Source of the DNA: Lepisosteus oculatus
Taxonomy: Eukaryota > Chordata > Actinopteri > Semionotiformes > Lepisosteidae
Reading direction: 5' to 3'
Assembly (NCBI RefSeq): GCF_040954835.1
Contig: NC_090704.1
Span: 45,016,979-45,080,978 of the forward strand
Length of the DNA: 64,000 nt
Under the pieces are notes generated by a model that did not search any database, was not told the DNA's origin, and saw only the letters and a program-made list of their open reading frames with translations. Below are positions 62,601 to 64,000 of this stretch, in pieces; the stretch's first letter is position 1; each line of letters opens with the position of its first letter. Position numbers and translations under genes: made by a program.

Positions 62601-62981
62601 ATTCAATTCCTTCTGCCTGCATTAACTTGGTAATTGGCTCGCGTGTGTTTTTTTTCCAATCGAGGCAAATAAAAAGCAGCTTTTCTAATTAAAAAATCTT
62701 TAAGGAAGCACCTTAGGTGGATTATTCATCTCCACGTGTGCAGGGTGTACCCAGATAGTTTAGATGTGGGTCTAAATGAAATCAATGCTAGTGGCACAGT
62801 GCTTTATACAAGCTATTGAGCAGCAGCAGCGGCGGTGGTGGCGTGACTGTGTTCAGACCTTGTGCTGTGTTCTTGCAGATGAAGACTGTGAGCGTGGCGC
62901 TGGTGCTGTGCCTGAACGTGGGGGTCGACCCTCCAGATGTGGTGAAGACATCTCCCTGCGCCAGGCTGGAGTGCTGGATTG
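50530..62981 (+). CDS. RPTOR: Raptor (regulatory-associated protein of mTOR), first two coding exons; gene continues beyond window
   Basis: Coding exons are 50530-50691 and 62879-62981, giving the first 88 residues of about 1335 in human raptor. Raptor is the scaffold of mTORC1: it recruits substrates through their TOS motifs and brings the kinase to the lysosomal surface. The visible part is the conserved N-terminal leader ([37 protein letters not shown]) and the start of the caspase-like RNC domain ([32 protein letters not shown]). It is nearly identical to the human protein. The intron between the exons is about 12.2 kb with a GTGAGC donor and a TTCTTGCAG acceptor. The second exon ends one base into a codon, as expected for the next residue Asp. 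The domains that bind mTOR lie outside the window. Confidence 0.95.
54590..54700 (-). repeat. SINE-type 3' tail, reverse orientation
   Basis: TGACATTTGATCATTTGAGA and GGGGCTTTTATCGAATGCGA correspond to the reverse of the common fish tail 'TCGCTTTGGATAAAAGCGTCTGC'. It is heavily diverged. Confidence 0.45.
57037..57240 (-). repeat. 5S-SINE, 5'-truncated copy
   Basis: Matches the 3' third of the copy at 63.4 kb: CTTACACTTATATAGCGCTT, GACAGGTAATGGGGATCCCC and CAGAGTGATGAAGCCAGTTC. The 5S-like head and body are absent, as expected for incomplete reverse transcription. Confidence 0.85.
61410..61600. promoter_or_regulatory. CpG-rich patch in RPTOR intron 1
   Basis: CpG-dense sequence (GAGCAGCGGCGCGGACTCCT, GGAGCGCGGCGCGTGCCCCC) about 1.3 kb before coding exon 2. 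It could mark an internal promoter or a decayed GC-rich repeat. No exon recognised. Confidence 0.3.
62879..62981 (+). CDS. RPTOR: RPTOR coding exon 2
   Basis: 103 bases, 34 codons plus one base. The acceptor is CTTGCAG ending at 62878 and the donor is GTGAGG at 62982. It encodes the first beta strand of the raptor N-terminal caspase-like domain, with a sequence almost unchanged from mammals. The next exon is not in the window. Confidence 0.95.
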
Positions 62982-64000
62982 GTGAGGCCCTTCCTTCCCT
63001 CCTGTCCTCTCCTCACTCTGTCTCCCTCTCTCTCTGCTGCAGTCCCTCTCTCCCTTTTCCTCTCGCTCTTTCTCCGTGTTCATTCCCAGCTCCACAGCTT
63101 CCTGGTTCCCATTCTTTTTCTCCCCTTTAGCGGCACTGGTTCCCTTTGAGTAATTTGATCAGAAACCTCCAGGAAAGCAAAGTGACACAGGTCCGATACA
63201 AATCATCCATGTGTCCGTGTGATCGCAGTACAAGCAGATGAGCCAGCCTGTGCTATTTCCCCAGCTGCGGCACAGTGATCATTCTGCCTTGTTTCCTCCT
63301 TTTAGTGAGGAAAAAAAACAGCTTCAGTGAAGCATGATGTTTTCAGACATCGAATAGAATATTATTATATTATTATTATTTTTATTATTATAATTGCTTA
63401 CACTTATATAGCACTTTTCTGGACACTCCATTCAAAGCACTTTACAGGTAATGGGGATCCCCTCCACCACCCCCAGTGTGCAGCCACACCTGGATGCTGC
63501 TCCAGTACTCTCCCCACACACCAGCTCTCACTGAGGAGGAGAGCAGAGTGATGAAGCCAGTTCAGAGATGGGGCTTATTAGGAGGCCATGATTGGTAAGG
63601 GCCAATGGGAAATTTGGCCAGGACACCGGGGGTAACATCCCTACTCTTTTAGAGAAATGCCCTGGGATTTATAATGACCACAGAGAGTCAGGACCTCGGT
63701 TTTACGTGTCATCCGAAGGACGGGGCCTGTTTACAGTATAGTATCCCTATCACTATACTGGGGCATTAGGACCCACACAGACTGCAGGGTGAGCGCCCGC
63801 TACTGGTCCCACTAACACATCTTCCAGCAGCAACAGTAGTTTTTCCCAGGAGGTCTCCCATCCAGGTACTGGCCAGGCTCACACCTGCTTAGTTTCAGTG
63901 GGCTGCCAGATGTGAGTTGCAGAGTGATATGGCTGCTGGCTTTGGAGAATATCCAAAGAGTTCTCAAAAAAAACACAATACTTAAGGAGGACATGGTGGG
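62982..64000 (+). other. RPTOR: RPTOR intron 2, start only
   Basis: The intron continues past the right edge. It begins with a pyrimidine-rich stretch (62990-63125) and contains the SINE described at 63362-63945. Confidence 0.85.
63362..63945 (-). repeat. 5S-rRNA-derived SINE, near full length, in RPTOR intron 2
   Basis: On the minus strand: head from about 63945 (GCCATATCACTCTGCAACTC, AACTAAGCAGGTGTGAGCCT, GGCCAGTACCTGGATGGGAG), body with GTCCTTCGGATGACACGTAA, AACCGAGGTCCTGACTCTCT and GTGTCCTGGCCAAATTTCCC, then tail AAAAGTGCTATATAAGTGTA and (AAT)n microsatellite at 63350-63392. The head keeps the 5S box A and box C positions. This is the best-preserved copy in the window. Confidence 0.9.

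Larger units (their letters stand above)
50692..62878 (+). other. RPTOR: RPTOR intron 1
   Basis: A 12.2-kb intron between the first two coding exons. It contains decayed SINE tails (54590-54700, 57037-57240), a CpG-rich patch at 61410-61600 and a GC-rich block at 54880-55400. No further coding exon was recognised inside it. Confidence 0.85.

Noticed and set aside
63840..63945. 5S rRNA gene on the minus strand
   Set aside because: It matches 5S rRNA in the promoter region only, with many changes elsewhere, and continues into a SINE body and tail.
1..64000. CRISPR array, bacterial operons or a defence system
   Set aside because: The exon-intron genes, TATA box, SINEs and LINEs show vertebrate nuclear DNA. 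The tandem arrays present have no spacer pattern.

Overview
The window is vertebrate nuclear DNA, almost certainly from a ray-finned fish. It holds two protein-coding loci in a head-to-head arrangement. (1) A complete neuronal pentraxin gene, NPTX1, lies on the minus strand with five coding exons between 29523 and 25083 (430 codons). (2) The first two coding exons of RPTOR (raptor, the mTORC1 scaffold) lie on the plus strand at 50530-50691 and 62879-62981; the gene runs out of the right edge. As I know it, human chromosome 17q25.3 has the same neighbours in the same orientations, which supports calling this pentraxin NPTX1 rather than NPTX2. The fish assignment rests on the repeats: 5S-rRNA-derived SINEs, tRNA-derived SINEs with fish-type tails and CR1/Rex-like LINE remnants. 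The lack of obvious gene duplication and the moderate intron sizes would fit a non-teleost such as a gar or bowfin, but the species is inference.

Layout: 1-24.1 kb is a gene-free stretch downstream of NPTX1. It has LINE reverse-transcriptase remnants at the left edge, several SINE-type repeats, a decayed ~42-bp minisatellite, an unclassified DNA-transposon-like block and AT-rich, TAAT-rich blocks that could be regulatory. 24.1-29.7 kb is NPTX1 (probable 3'UTR, five exons, TATA box). 29.7-33.6 kb is a CpG-rich region upstream of NPTX1. 33.6-49.1 kb is the rest of the shared intergenic interval; it contains a hAT-like remnant, a degenerate 'TGATGGGACA' tandem array, several SINEs, an inverted pair of short retroelement-like ends, an orphan CpG island, a 22-bp tandem repeat and a LINE 3' end. 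49.1-50.7 kb is the RPTOR promoter, 5' region and first coding exon. 50.7-62.9 kb is RPTOR intron 1, and 63-64 kb is the start of intron 2 with a near full-length 5S-SINE.

The two genes act separately: NPTX1 is a secreted synaptic pentraxin and RPTOR is a cytosolic/lysosomal growth-control scaffold. Nothing indicates an operon-like or defence system. The most notable structures are in the repeats: a 5S-derived SINE whose body carries a near-consensus CTCF core motif in both long copies, a head-only derivative of that SINE inside NPTX1 intron 4, and an inverted retroelement pair with a hammerhead-like core.
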